The notes under the pieces: model-generated
Databases searched by the model: none
Seen by the model: only the letters and a program-made list of their open reading frames with translations
What the model was told of the DNA's origin: nothing
Made by a program: the position numbers and the translations under genes
Part shown: positions 1 through 9,321 of the stretch, piece after piece
How positions within the stretch are numbered: the stretch's first letter is position 1
Layout of the letters: each line of letters begins with the position of its first letter
Assembly (NCBI GenBank): GCA_004376055.2
Contig: CP049016.1
Coordinates: 1,426,001 to 1,490,000, forward strand
Source of the DNA: Nitrospirales bacterium LBB_01
GTDB taxonomy: Bacteria; Nitrospirota; Thermodesulfovibrionia; Thermodesulfovibrionales; Magnetobacteriaceae
Length of the DNA stretch: 64,000 nucleotides
Direction of reading: 5' to 3'

Positions 1-39
1 CTTTTCCGGTGTCAGAGAGTTTTCCATGTTATGTCTCAT
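1..39 (-). CDS. Possible 5' end of a gene running off the left edge
   Basis: Reading leftward, ATG codons at 39 and 27 are in the same frame and open without a stop to the window edge (13 or 9 codons, MRHNMENSLTPEK). The upstream side (40-75) is AT-rich and could hold a promoter. Nothing about the product can be said from so few residues, and the reading frame may be chance. Confidence 0.25.
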   Translation of the reverse strand, partial: MRHNMENSLTPEK

Positions 40-92
40 ATTTAAACATAACACTCTCTAATTGTAAAGCATTTTCAAAAAGATAACTTTTG

Positions 93-202
93 TTGCCTAT
101 GCAGTTAGCTCCGTTAACAAAAAAACTGGATTCCTGCCTTCGCAGGAATGACAAAAAAAGCAAGCCCCCTCTTGTCATTCCCGCCTACGAGCGGGAATCC
201 AG
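93..202. repeat. Composite inverted repeat, copy 1
   Basis: A leader beginning TTGCCTATGCAGTTAGCTCC is followed by two small hairpins in inverted relation: CTGGATTCC..GGAATGACA at 125-152 and TGTCATTCC..GGAATCCAG at 173-202. Each half is itself a palindrome around a short loop (CTGCCTTCGCAG; CCGCCTACGAGCGG). The same unit occurs near 43156 (same orientation) and 57160 (opposite orientation). It sits downstream of the priA-like gene and could form a strong hairpin in RNA, so it may act as a transcript end; mobility is inferred only from copy number. Confidence 0.8.
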
Positions 203-274
203 TCCTTTTTCCCAATTTAAAATAAATAGAAACCTACCTCCTTAGAACCATGAAAATCCGCTAGCAGTTAATGT

Positions 275-2140
275 TCAGGCAGTAACAGGGTCAACATCAA
301 TATCGACAGTAATGTTTTTGTTAAGTATGATTTTGCTGAGTATTCTGCTTACGGAGCCGCTGTCTTTAGCCTTTATCAGAGCCTCAACGCTGTGTTTATA
401 ACCCTCTTTGACAACAGCCTTATCAATTGGGCCAAGCACCTCCGCCTCATCAGAGAGAAACAGGGCGGCTGGAGGCGCCACGCCGTTAAAGTGAATGTCA
501 ATCTTAGCCAGCCTGCCATAGGGGGGATAATGAAGCTGTTTTCTTTTATTTATTTCAGATTTAATAAAACCATCATAGTCGCTGTGTCTCAGAAATCGGT
601 AAATATCCTTATCAGCTATAGAGGTTTGAATGATTAAGCGCCCTGCGGTTGGAATCATTTCCGATAGAGCGGAAACATCTTGATACAGGCGCTCTGAGGC
701 CATGTAGTCGGGAAAACTGAAATACACGTCAGGGTTTGCAACTACTATGAGGTCAAAGTGGCCTCTGAAAAAAAGCCGTTTAAGTATTATTCTTGTGCCT
801 ACAACTATCGTGGCTTTTGTTGCGGCAGCTAAGAGTTTTTCAAGTTCTTTGGGAGTTTTTGCACAATCGGAGTCCACCCTCAGCGGCTGCGCCTCTGTGT
901 TTTTAAGGAGAAACTCTTCTATTTTCTGAGTGCCGGCACCGGCTTGTCTTAAATCAACACCCTTACATCGCGGACAAATTTCTTTGATTTTGCCCTCATG
1001 CTTACACCTGTGACAGAGCATGGTTTTTTTGTTATGCAAACCCAGCGGGGACTTGCATTTTGGACACTCATCTATGAGACCGCATTCGGCGCAAACAACG
1101 ATGGAGTGTCCACGCCTGTTTATAAAAATCAGGATTTTGTGCTGTTTTTTTAGAGCAGTTTTTATTGTAGATATGACTCTGTCTGAAAGTGTCTGACGTG
1201 TTTGCACCACAGACACTGCTTGTGGGTGTGCATAGCTTTTAATCTCAAGGTATTTGTATTTTCCTGTAGAGGCATTATAATAAGACGTTGCTGACGGGGT
1301 CTTAGACATAAGAATAACCGGGATGTTTTCCATATACGCTCGCATGATTGCAGCATCTCTTGCATTATAACGGGGACTTGAAAGCTGCTTGTAGTGTGGA
1401 CTTTGTTCTTCAAGCACAATAATCAGAGACGGTTTTTTTATCGGACAGAGCACGGCCGGCATTGTGCCGATAACTTTTGAGGCAGTACCGTCAATGAGCT
1501 CATGATATGTATCACGTTTTTGTGCAGAGGTTAGCCCGCTGTTAATGGTGACATTGCCTGTGGCTCCGGTATCGCTTACCATGTTGGCAAGTATTTCAGA
1601 ATCAGCCTTTCCCGGGCATAAGACAATGGCAGAGGAGACCTCACTTAATAGCCTTACGGCATATGAAAGTTCATATAAAAAATCCGGCATTTTTATTAAT
1701 ACACAGGTATAGCTGTTTTGTTTAACCACCTTAAGCGCTTCAGATAACTCAGTGTCACGTATAGTTAGCGCTCTGTAGAGGTGTTTCGTTGGTTTGCTTT
1801 TGCGCTTCTTTGTCGATTTATGGAATAACTCATCCGGCAGCACGGAGGCAAGGACAAGTCCTGCATTTGAAAAATAATAACTACTGACCCATTCTATAAG
1901 TTTTAAGTGAGAGGGGGTAAGTATTGGGCTTTCGCCTTCAAGGCTGATTATAGATTTAAGGGTTTTTCCTACACTTTCGCTTTTATAGGTAGAATCGCCG
2001 AGAATTATTCCTGTTTTGGTTTTATTACGAAGCGGCGCTGTAACAAGCATCCCTGGCACTGCCTTTTCACTAAACTCATCAGGGCAAAGATATGTTAACG
2101 GTTGAAGATTAAGCGCAAATATGACATCTATTACCCTCAC
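275..2140 (-). CDS. priA: PriA-like replication restart protein, helicase motifs lost
   Basis: This 621-residue protein has the PriA layout: an N-terminal DNA-binding region (residues 1-110), a helicase-like core, an inserted zinc domain with eight cysteines in four CxxC pairs (350-392: CAEC, CPKC, CHRC, CPRC) and a C-terminal domain with YPPYGRLAKI. PriA normally binds stalled forks and reloads DnaB using a 3'-5' helicase. Here the Walker A loop GxTGSGKT is absent (residues 146-156 read CVLIKMPDFLY), the DEEH box is LEEQ (243-246), and the QxxGRAGR motif VI is replaced. Flanking core sequence (PRYNARD, VILMSKTPSA) is still clear, so this is a PriA with a dead motor, not another family. Actinobacterial PriA shows a comparable loss. 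It would act as a structural primosome factor. It is the only priA in view. Confidence 0.85.
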   Translation of the reverse strand: MRVIDVIFALNLQPLTYLCPDEFSEKAVPGMLVTAPLRNKTKTGIILGDSTYKSESVGKTLKSIISLEGESPILTPSHLKLIEWVSSYYFSNAGLVLASVLPDELFHKSTKKRKSKPTKHLYRALTIRDTELSEALKVVKQNSYTCVLIKMPDFLYELSYAVRLLSEVSSAIVLCPGKADSEILANMVSDTGATGNVTINSGLTSAQKRDTYHELIDGTASKVIGTMPAVLCPIKKPSLIIVLEEQSPHYKQLSSPRYNARDAAIMRAYMENIPVILMSKTPSATSYYNASTGKYKYLEIKSYAHPQAVSVVQTRQTLSDRVISTIKTALKKQHKILIFINRRGHSIVVCAECGLIDECPKCKSPLGLHNKKTMLCHRCKHEGKIKEICPRCKGVDLRQAGAGTQKIEEFLLKNTEAQPLRVDSDCAKTPKELEKLLAAATKATIVVGTRIILKRLFFRGHFDLIVVANPDVYFSFPDYMASERLYQDVSALSEMIPTAGRLIIQTSIADKDIYRFLRHSDYDGFIKSEINKRKQLHYPPYGRLAKIDIHFNGVAPPAALFLSDEAEVLGPIDKAVVKEGYKHSVEALIKAKDSGSVSRILSKIILNKNITVDIDVDPVTA

Positions 2141-2185
2141 TCAGGAATCTCCTTCTTTGAGTCATTGTACTTGCCGCTGATAAGC

Positions 2186-3835
2186 TTATGTGTGTTGGTG
2201 TTTTGAATCGTAAAAACGTATAGCCTTAAACCCAAGACTTATCGGCACTTTATAATCGGCCTTTTTATGGTTTCCTATATGCAGAATTCTCTCAGGTAAG
2301 AGTTTTTCTGAAAACAATACATGTTTAAACAGGTTGCCAGAAATCTTACTCAAACCCTTTTCAGATGACACGTACAAACATTTAAAAACTCCGGCTAATG
2401 ATTTCAACCCCAGAATCTCCCACAATATATCCTTGTCAAGATACATGTCAGAGACGGCTATAATTTTTTTATCCTTAGACTGTATCCATTTAAACAAAGG
2501 TACTATGCCGTTTTTTAAGGAAATCGTCTCATTTTCAGCTATGATTTCAAAGGTTATTATTTTGTTAACCAGCCTCTCATCAAGTCTGCCAAGAATTTGC
2601 CTTGACATATCCTGCACAATTGCTCTGTAGGAACACTCATAATCTGCACCGGCATTTAGAGAGGATTGTCTGTGAGTTGACTCTATATTGTTTCTGATAG
2701 TGGAGATTTCCAGAGCTGTTGCATCTATACCGCAGGTGTCTCTTAGATGTTTTGAAATTCGCTCCGATACAACGGATTTAACACGCTCCGATTGTTCTGC
2801 AAATCTTTCAAAAACTGTATCACACAGATTAAAGGAGACAAGGTCAACGTCTGAGATGAATGATTCTATCCCGGCTTTCAGAGATTCTATATCTTTTACC
2901 GTCAAGCACTTTTTCTCCTTAAAGGAGCGCAGAGTGAGAAATTTACCGAGCCTGTGGCTAACTGAATCTCTTATTACATATCGCTCTCTAAGCAGCCGTG
3001 CCGCATACTCTTCATATCCAACACGCTGGGACTTAATACCGTAAGTCATTTCCTTAAGATGGTCTAAAAATGGTGATATTTCCTCCCCAAAAATATACTT
3101 AATAGTCTCCGTAACAAGCTCATAAGCCTCAATATGTGCGCTTACAGTATCAGAAAGAATTGTGTTTTTCCCGTGCATTCTGTAAAACAGGAGTTCAGTG
3201 TCAACAAGAAAACGAAATTTACTCTCATCCCGCCTCATTGCTCTTATGGCAAATTCGTAATCAAGTACGTACCTAAGATGAGTGAGCGTGCCTATTTCGT
3301 CAAAAAGAGTCCGTCGTATAAAAAAATTAGATGTGCTTATGGTGTAATTGCCTATTAAGATGGCTCTAAGCGAGGATTTATTGCTTCGATAGGTGTTTTT
3401 TAGTTTTTCGTACCACTTGACCCATGGTTGAGCCGGGTCTGATATTACGTTTGACTCAGCATCAATCAAAGTGATGGCAGTGACCACAAAATCAAGTCCT
3501 TCTGTTTTTGCTCTGTGAAGCAAAACCTCAAGGCGGTTGCAATAAAAGACGTCGTCAGAGTTAATGATAGCCACGAAATCGCCACGTGAAAGTGAAATCC
3601 CCTTATTTATAGCATCATGTGAGCCGCCGTTTTCCTGATAATAGTATCTGATACGAGGGTCGTTGTATTTTTTTATGACATCCTCTGTGCCGTCTGTAGA
3701 GCCGTCATTTACGATTATCAGCTCAAAGTTTTTAAAGCTCTGCAGCAGCACACTTTCTATTGCATCCGCCACATACATTTCGTGGTTATAAGCCGGCATA
3801 ACCACGCTTATTTCTGGTCTGTTTGTCTCTGTCAT
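2186..3835 (-). CDS. Family 2 glycosyltransferase fused to a HAD-like domain
   Basis: Residues 8-235 form a GT-A family 2 glycosyltransferase: VVMPAYNHE at the N-terminus, VNDGSTDGT at 42-50, the metal-binding NSDD at 92-95 and LDYEFAIRA near 191. Residues 330-549 match the HAD-like domain often attached to such transferases: VSFNLCDT (334-341), VSDMYLD (461-467), lysines near 493-497, and HIGNHKKAD (519-527). In that family the first motif is usually SFDIFDT and the last HIGDxxxxD; here both aspartates are asparagine, so phosphatase activity is doubtful. The sugar donor and acceptor cannot be told; surface polysaccharide synthesis is the likely setting. It lies one base after its paralogue and was probably created by tandem duplication. 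Confidence 0.85.
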   Translation of the reverse strand: MTETNRPEISVVMPAYNHEMYVADAIESVLLQSFKNFELIIVNDGSTDGTEDVIKKYNDPRIRYYYQENGGSHDAINKGISLSRGDFVAIINSDDVFYCNRLEVLLHRAKTEGLDFVVTAITLIDAESNVISDPAQPWVKWYEKLKNTYRSNKSSLRAILIGNYTISTSNFFIRRTLFDEIGTLTHLRYVLDYEFAIRAMRRDESKFRFLVDTELLFYRMHGKNTILSDTVSAHIEAYELVTETIKYIFGEEISPFLDHLKEMTYGIKSQRVGYEEYAARLLRERYVIRDSVSHRLGKFLTLRSFKEKKCLTVKDIESLKAGIESFISDVDLVSFNLCDTVFERFAEQSERVKSVVSERISKHLRDTCGIDATALEISTIRNNIESTHRQSSLNAGADYECSYRAIVQDMSRQILGRLDERLVNKIITFEIIAENETISLKNGIVPLFKWIQSKDKKIIAVSDMYLDKDILWEILGLKSLAGVFKCLYVSSEKGLSKISGNLFKHVLFSEKLLPERILHIGNHKKADYKVPISLGFKAIRFYDSKHQHT

Positions 3836-3836
3836 A

Positions 3837-4763
3837 TCAGGGAAGTTTTAGAACACGTGCAACTGTCTTAAGCAGTTTAAAAAGAGTGGTGCCTGGTTTT
3901 ATGTATATTTTTAATATCTTTCTTAGTGTAATATTTCTATCATAACTACCGCTTCCTGCTTTAATACCGAAGGTCATATCTTTAAGATGATCTAAAAATG
4001 GAGACAACCCCTCGCCAAAGACGTGTTTCATAGTTTCTGTTACCAATTCATAATCCTCATTATATGCGCCTACGGTATCTGAAAGAATTGTGTTCTTTCC
4101 GTGTAAACGATACAAGAGGTGTTCCTCGTCAACAAGAAAGCGAAATCTCTTCTCATCACGTTTCATTGCTCTTATGGCAAATTCATAATCAAGAACGTAC
4201 TTAAGATTACTGAGTGTACCTATTTCGTCAAAAAGAGTGCGTTTTACAAAAAAGTTGGAGGTACTGATTGTATAATTACCGAGTAAAATGGCTTTAAGCG
4301 GCGATTTATAGTTTCTATAGATATTCTTTATTTTCTCGTAACCCATAATCCACGGATGGTTTGTGTCTGTTATTATGTTTGAATCAGCATCAATCAGAGT
4401 GACGGCGGTGACAACAAAATCAAGCCCTTCAGTTTTTGCTCTGTGAAGCAGTACCTCAAGACGATCGCAGTAGAAGGCATCGTCTGAGTTGATGATAGCC
4501 ACATAGTCACCCCTTGAATGCAAAATCCCCTTGTTTATAGCATCGTGTGAGCCGCCGTTTTTCTGGTAATAATAGCGTATGCGAGGATCGTTGTATTTTT
4601 TAATGACATCCTCTGTGCCGTCTGTAGAGCCGTCATTTACTATTATCAGTTCAAAGTTTTTAAATGTCTGTGACAGCACACTGTCTATCGCATCAGCTAC
4701 GTACTGCTCGTGGTTATAAGCCGGCATTACTACACTTATTTCTGGTCTGTTTTTATATTTCAT
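3837..4763 (-). CDS. Family 2 glycosyltransferase, paralogue of the next gene
   Basis: A 308-residue GT-A glycosyltransferase with VVMPAYNHE (11-19), VNDGSTDGT, NSDD and LDYEFAIRA motifs. Its first 270 or so residues are nearly superimposable on those of the downstream gene, including long identical runs around the nucleotide-binding loop. It lacks the HAD-like extension and instead ends in a short basic, hydrophobic tail (KILKIYIKPGTTLFKLLKTV), which could be a membrane-association helix. The two genes are one base apart and co-oriented, so they are surely co-transcribed. Likely role: transfer of a sugar in surface glycan assembly; the specificity is unknown. Confidence 0.88.
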   Translation of the reverse strand: MKYKNRPEISVVMPAYNHEQYVADAIDSVLSQTFKNFELIIVNDGSTDGTEDVIKKYNDPRIRYYYQKNGGSHDAINKGILHSRGDYVAIINSDDAFYCDRLEVLLHRAKTEGLDFVVTAVTLIDADSNIITDTNHPWIMGYEKIKNIYRNYKSPLKAILLGNYTISTSNFFVKRTLFDEIGTLSNLKYVLDYEFAIRAMKRDEKRFRFLVDEEHLLYRLHGKNTILSDTVGAYNEDYELVTETMKHVFGEGLSPFLDHLKDMTFGIKAGSGSYDRNITLRKILKIYIKPGTTLFKLLKTVARVLKLP

Positions 4764-4845
4764 TTAATGAGTTACCCTTCACCGCAGATACTAAAGTATA
4801 ATGACTTTGTTTGTCAAGCTAATGGGGGGGTTGTCAACTGAATAA

Positions 4846-5031
4846 TTACTCTTTAACAATAAGCTTTGATATCTTATACAGCAGGCTTTTTGGTGAGTTC
4901 TGTATTTTCCAGTAGTTAGTTTTTATATAACCTACTACTGCGGCAATTATAATCAACACTGCTACAACCAACAGCAGAGCTATCGCTGTATATAATAATA
5001 TGTCCGGATGGTTGTCGTATAAATTGTACAT
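4846..5031 (-). CDS. Small single-pass membrane protein (hypothetical)
   Basis: The 61-residue product has one strong hydrophobic segment (residues 13-36: LYTAIALLLVVAVLIIIAAV) followed by a basic tail. I do not recognise the family. No convincing Shine-Dalgarno sequence precedes the ATG at 5031. It lies alone between the glycosyltransferase pair and hypD, divergent from hypD, with 68 bases in between that must hold the hypD promoter. It could be a real small membrane protein or a chance hydrophobic ORF. Confidence 0.4.
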   Translation of the reverse strand: MYNLYDNHPDILLYTAIALLLVVAVLIIIAAVVGYIKTNYWKIQNSPKSLLYKISKLIVKE

Positions 5032-5099
5032 TCTATTAACTTTGGCTCATTCGCTATTATATCATTTTACTTGTTAAGAAAACCCAAGTCTGTTCTAAT

Positions 5100-6197
5100 A
5101 TGTTAAGATTGGAAAGGTTTAAAAACATAATGAGCGATCTCGTAAAACTAATACACGACACAGCTCCGTCAAAGGCGATAAAACTGATGGAGGTGTGCGG
5201 CACGCATACGGTGAGCATTTTTAGGCATGGGATAAAGGCGCTTCTGCCAAAGCAAATATCGTTGATAAGCGGCCCCGGCTGCCCTGTCTGTGTAACCAGC
5301 GTTAATGACATTGACGCCGCTATAGCTCTGTCAAAGATGCCCGAGGTGATACTTGTCACCTTTGGTGATATGATGCACGTTCCCGGCTCTAACAGGATGT
5401 CCTTGCATAAGGCACGAGCTTATGGGGCACGCTCTGAGGTTGTCTATTCGCCGCGTGATGCGCTTCAGATTGCCTCTGATAACAGCAACTCCAAAGTCGT
5501 ATTTTTTGCAACCGGATTTGAAACAACATCGCCGCTTATTGCCGCTACCATTGAGGAGGCTATAGAAAGAGGCGTCAATAACTTCTATGTTTACAGCGCT
5601 CATAAACTGGTTCCTCCGGCTCTCAGAGCTCTCTTAAGCTCTCCAGATGTAAAGATTGACGGGTTTATCCTGCCCGGTCACGTAAGTGCCATAATAGGCA
5701 AAGCGCCCTATGAGTTCATTGCCTCAGAATTTACCAAACCAGGCGTCATCACAGGATTCAACTCCGATGAAATCCTCATGGGGATATATATGCTGCTTGT
5801 GCAGATTGCCGCTAATGATGCTCAGATTCAAATCCAGTACTCAAAAGTGGTGAGACCAGAGGGCAACCCTAAAGCGGTCTCTATGATTGAAAAGTACTTT
5901 GATGTTTGTGATGCCTATTGGCGCGGAATTGGCGCAATACCCTCAAGCGGACTTAATCTTAAAGAAAAATATTCACATTTTGATGCTAAAAAAATATTTC
6001 AGATAGACGTTAAATCAGACACAGCAGACTCAACCGCCTGCATGTGCGGGGATGTTTTAAGGGGAATTAAGACGCCTCCTGAGTGTGCCCTGTTTGGTAA
6101 GGGCTGTAAGCCCGAAAATCCGGTAGGCGCTTGTATGGTGAGTGCTGAGGGCAGTTGTGCTGCATATTACAGATATGGAGGAGCAACAGTTGGATAG
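5100..6197 (+). CDS. hypD: Hydrogenase maturation protein HypD
   Basis: HypD is the iron-sulfur scaffold on which, with HypC, the Fe(CN)2CO unit of NiFe hydrogenases is assembled. The 365-residue product has the usual length and signatures: MEVCGTHT (residues 31-38), GPGCPVC near 60, the FATGFETTSP loop, LPGHVS, and the cysteine-rich C-terminus CMCGDVLRGIKTPPEC...GKGCKPENPVGACMVSAEGSC that binds the 4Fe-4S cluster. It overlaps the start of hypE, so the two are translated together. The partners hypF, hypA and hypC are 3-6 kb away on the other strand. Confidence 0.97.
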   Translation: MLRLERFKNIMSDLVKLIHDTAPSKAIKLMEVCGTHTVSIFRHGIKALLPKQISLISGPGCPVCVTSVNDIDAAIALSKMPEVILVTFGDMMHVPGSNRMSLHKARAYGARSEVVYSPRDALQIASDNSNSKVVFFATGFETTSPLIAATIEEAIERGVNNFYVYSAHKLVPPALRALLSSPDVKIDGFILPGHVSAIIGKAPYEFIASEFTKPGVITGFNSDEILMGIYMLLVQIAANDAQIQIQYSKVVRPEGNPKAVSMIEKYFDVCDAYWRGIGAIPSSGLNLKEKYSHFDAKKIFQIDVKSDTADSTACMCGDVLRGIKTPPECALFGKGCKPENPVGACMVSAEGSCAAYYRYGGATVG

Positions 6198-7185
6198 AAT
6201 TTTGCTTGGGGCTGGAGGCGGCGGCAAGCTCATGCACGAGCTTATCGAAAAGTATTTTGTGCCGGCATTTGATTTAGGACAAATGATGGACTCTGCAATT
6301 TTAAACATTAAGCCCGGAAAACTTGCCTTCACTACTGATTCATTTGTAGTATCTCCACTGTTTTTTGCTGGGGGCGATATTGGTTCACTTGCAGTTAACG
6401 GGACAGTAAACGATCTGTCCGTTTCAGGAGCGGAGCCGTTGTATCTCAGTGCTGCGTTTATTATAGAGGAGGGGTTTCTACTTTCAGACCTTGCTACAAT
6501 AGTTGAGTCTATGTCAAAAGCTGCAGCCAAAGCAAATGTAAAAGTTGTAACCGGAGACACAAAGGTCGTAGGAAGAGGAAAGGCGGATAGGATTTTTATA
6601 AACACAACCGGCATTGGACTTTTGCCGGATGGGGTTGAGAGTTCTCCCCTAAAAATAGACACCTCCGATGTCATCATAGTAAGCGGAGAAATTGGCAATC
6701 ACGGAGCCTGTATAATGTCCGGACGAAACGGACTGAGTTTTACGCCGCCGCTTCTAACCGACACAAGGCCGTTAAACGGTCTCATTAAAGAAATGCTTAC
6801 TTGTTCAAAAAATATACATTTTATGCGTGACCCAACCAGAGGCGGGATTGCCACAGCTTTGAAAGAGGCAGCCTTAGCCTCAAACAAATGTATCGTGATT
6901 AAGGAGCACCTGTTACCGATAGCAGATCAGGTACGGGGGCTATGTGACCTTCTGGGACTTGACCCGCTCTATATTGCCAATGAGGGGATTTTAATAGCAA
7001 TCGTTGATAGAAAGGATGCCGACAAATTACTTGAAACAATGAAAAAACACCCCTACGGAGGCAACTCGGCTATAATCGGAGAAGTAATGTCGTCACCACA
7101 GGGTATGGTCATAGTGGAGACAGCGTTAGGCGGAAAACGTGTCGTTGAAATGCAGACTCACGATCAACTGCCAAGGATTTGCTAA
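6175..7185 (+). CDS. hypE: Hydrogenase maturation protein HypE
   Basis: HypE is the AIR-synthase-like enzyme that dehydrates the carbamoyl group placed by HypF on its C-terminal cysteine, giving the thiocyanate used for the cyanide ligands. Seen: ILLGAGGGGKLMHELI at the N-terminus, FTTDSFVVSPLFF, RDPTRGGIA, and the diagnostic C-terminal PRIC ending exactly at the stop. I chose ATG 6175 because family members begin just before ILL; a GTG at 6142 is an in-frame alternative. Either start lies inside hypD. The stop codon overlaps that of the convergent histidine kinase gene (7182). Confidence 0.95.
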   Translation: MEEQQLDRILLGAGGGGKLMHELIEKYFVPAFDLGQMMDSAILNIKPGKLAFTTDSFVVSPLFFAGGDIGSLAVNGTVNDLSVSGAEPLYLSAAFIIEEGFLLSDLATIVESMSKAAAKANVKVVTGDTKVVGRGKADRIFINTTGIGLLPDGVESSPLKIDTSDVIIVSGEIGNHGACIMSGRNGLSFTPPLLTDTRPLNGLIKEMLTCSKNIHFMRDPTRGGIATALKEAALASNKCIVIKEHLLPIADQVRGLCDLLGLDPLYIANEGILIAIVDRKDADKLLETMKKHPYGGNSAIIGEVMSSPQGMVIVETALGGKRVVEMQTHDQLPRIC

Positions 7186-9296
7186 AGCGACAGCAGTTCT
7201 ATTGTAAAGACCGCTCCATCTCCTGCATTATGAGCATACAGACGACCTTTCATCTTATGCTCTATGATTATTTTACCCAGATACAAGCCCATACCGATAC
7301 CTTTACCCTGCATCTTCGTAGTGAAGTAGGGATCAAATATCTTGTTAAAAACTCTTTCAGAAATTCCACCTCCGTTATCGGTTATAGATACGGTAACTTT
7401 ATCTGATTCCATGTTCATACTGACTTCAATATTGCCGGGCTCGTTTACAGCCGTGTTATCCATGATTGCGTCTTCTGCATTGTTGAGAACACCCAAAATA
7501 ACCTGTTTAAATTCGCTTTCATAACCTTTTACTTTCACATTTTCTAAAAGGGTTGCTTTACATTTTATCCCAAAACTCTCTATAGATTCTGTAAATTTCT
7601 TCAACGTATCTTCAACTGCTAAGCCAACATCAAATTCCTCAGAAACATCCGAGTGTTTATAAAAACTTCTGAACTCACTAATTGTGTCAGAGATGGAACG
7701 AAGAGTGGACATTGCGCTTTGGACGGAATCCTTCAGGTAGGTTTTATCAAGTTGTCCAAATTCAAAAGCATCCTCAATATCGCCAATTGTGAGAGCGATT
7801 TCATTAAGCGGCTGTCTCCAGTTGTGAGCGATAGCTGTTATCAGCTCACCCATGGACGCTAATCTGGAATTGTTAACCAGCATTTGTTCCATTCGTTTTC
7901 GCTCAGTCACATCCAAAAGGCTGCCTACGATTCCATACCCACGTGACATGGACAACACCTGTGCTTTGACAACAATCACGTCATGAATTTTGCCGTCACT
8001 GTATGTAATCCGCGCTTCATAGACTTGTTTTGCTCCGGTTCTCATCAGTTCTTTGTCGTTCATACTTAAAATATTTACGAGTTCTTCGGAGAGGATTTCA
8101 TGGATAAGTCTGTCAATGATATCTCTTCTGCGCAATCTGACAATGTCTGCAAACTCCCTGTTGCAGCTCATGAATTTTCCACTGTAATCAGTGAGAAAAA
8201 CAGGATTTGGTATGGCCTCAAGAAACAGCAGTAAAAATTTAAGGTCAGACTCAAGTATCTTTTTGTGTTTGATAGTCTTGTTATTAATATAAAGCAGCGA
8301 AATTATCAAAATAAGAATAAGAGTGCCGGCAACGAGTTTTAATACAAAATCCTCATATAATTTTATATCTCTGTTTTCCAAAACAGAGAGCAGGTAAGCA
8401 TCGACGTGTTTTTCCGTACTTAGTATCGGAAGAAAGGAAATTATATAATATTTATCGTTATATTTAAGTAGATGAGAAAACGATAGACTCCGTTTCAGAG
8501 CGTTTGCAACAGCATTTTTTGCAAGCAGTAAAATCTTCTCAGTGGTATCTTTTTTTAAAGGCGCATAGCCGCTGTTCCCAATATCGGATGGCTCAATCAG
8601 ATAGTCGTCACTAATGTAGTTCTCTGTGTATTTATGTAAAGTTGAGGAGGCAGGTTTTTTGCTGATGCTTTCCTTCTTAACCATAAAAACATATTCCGCC
8701 GGTAATTTCTTAAAAATATTTCTCTCAAAACCGCTAAAATGGACGCTTGTTTCAAAGCTGCCTACTAAGACATTGTCCTTAATGATTGGAAATACATACC
8801 TGAAAGCGCTGAAATATAAGCCGTGTTCAAACCCCTCTACATGAATTTTATTACGTAAGACAGAGTTAACCGAGTATCTGGCATCTTTGAGATAATCGTC
8901 AAAAGCCCCAGGTTTATTAAATCTTAAAAAAGTGGTACCATCTGATAAATGGAAATGAAGTTGAACAATATCAAGGTCTTTGAGTTTTTCATAAAACGGG
9001 CTTAATATGGTGTATAAATTGTTACGCAGCAGTGTTTTTCCATCTTTGTCGGCGGAGTCAGCATCAGAGATAATTTTAAGTATTTCGGCTCTGCTTGATA
9101 TGTCACAGTCTATAGAGTGTCCAATCAGGCTGAAGTTAGAAAAAACGCTTTGGTAATTACCTCGTAACTGGCTTGTTGCGCTGCTTAGTATTTCATTTTT
9201 GGTAGTAGTCATAAAAAAAAATAGCAGCAGTGCCAACACCGTCTCAACAGCGGCAAATGCAGTAACATAGTATTTTAGTTTGATTTCTCGTTGCAT
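7182..9296 (-). CDS. Membrane sensor histidine kinase (dCache-PAS-HisKA-HATPase)
   Basis: Order in the 704-residue chain: TM helix (about 8-30); an extracytoplasmic double-Cache domain of the dCache_3 kind (QLHFHLSDGTTFLRFNKPG, then YFSAFRYVFPI); a second TM helix (about 330-352, LVAGTLILILIISLLYI); a PAS domain (PNPVFLTDYSGKFMSCN); HisKA with the phosphoacceptor in AHNWRQPLNEI; and an HATPase domain with N box (LNNAEDAIMDN), DNGGGI and GKGIGMGLYLGK. It should sense a small extracellular ligand and phosphorylate an unlinked response regulator, as none is adjacent. It converges on hypE with overlapping stop codons and lies before the J-domain gene in reverse; a link to hydrogenase control is only suggested by position. 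Confidence 0.93.
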   Translation of the reverse strand: MQREIKLKYYVTAFAAVETVLALLLFFFMTTTKNEILSSATSQLRGNYQSVFSNFSLIGHSIDCDISSRAEILKIISDADSADKDGKTLLRNNLYTILSPFYEKLKDLDIVQLHFHLSDGTTFLRFNKPGAFDDYLKDARYSVNSVLRNKIHVEGFEHGLYFSAFRYVFPIIKDNVLVGSFETSVHFSGFERNIFKKLPAEYVFMVKKESISKKPASSTLHKYTENYISDDYLIEPSDIGNSGYAPLKKDTTEKILLLAKNAVANALKRSLSFSHLLKYNDKYYIISFLPILSTEKHVDAYLLSVLENRDIKLYEDFVLKLVAGTLILILIISLLYINNKTIKHKKILESDLKFLLLFLEAIPNPVFLTDYSGKFMSCNREFADIVRLRRRDIIDRLIHEILSEELVNILSMNDKELMRTGAKQVYEARITYSDGKIHDVIVVKAQVLSMSRGYGIVGSLLDVTERKRMEQMLVNNSRLASMGELITAIAHNWRQPLNEIALTIGDIEDAFEFGQLDKTYLKDSVQSAMSTLRSISDTISEFRSFYKHSDVSEEFDVGLAVEDTLKKFTESIESFGIKCKATLLENVKVKGYESEFKQVILGVLNNAEDAIMDNTAVNEPGNIEVSMNMESDKVTVSITDNGGGISERVFNKIFDPYFTTKMQGKGIGMGLYLGKIIIEHKMKGRLYAHNAGDGAVFTIELLSL

Positions 9297-9321
9297 AGTG
9301 TTCTTACATATTATACACGAT

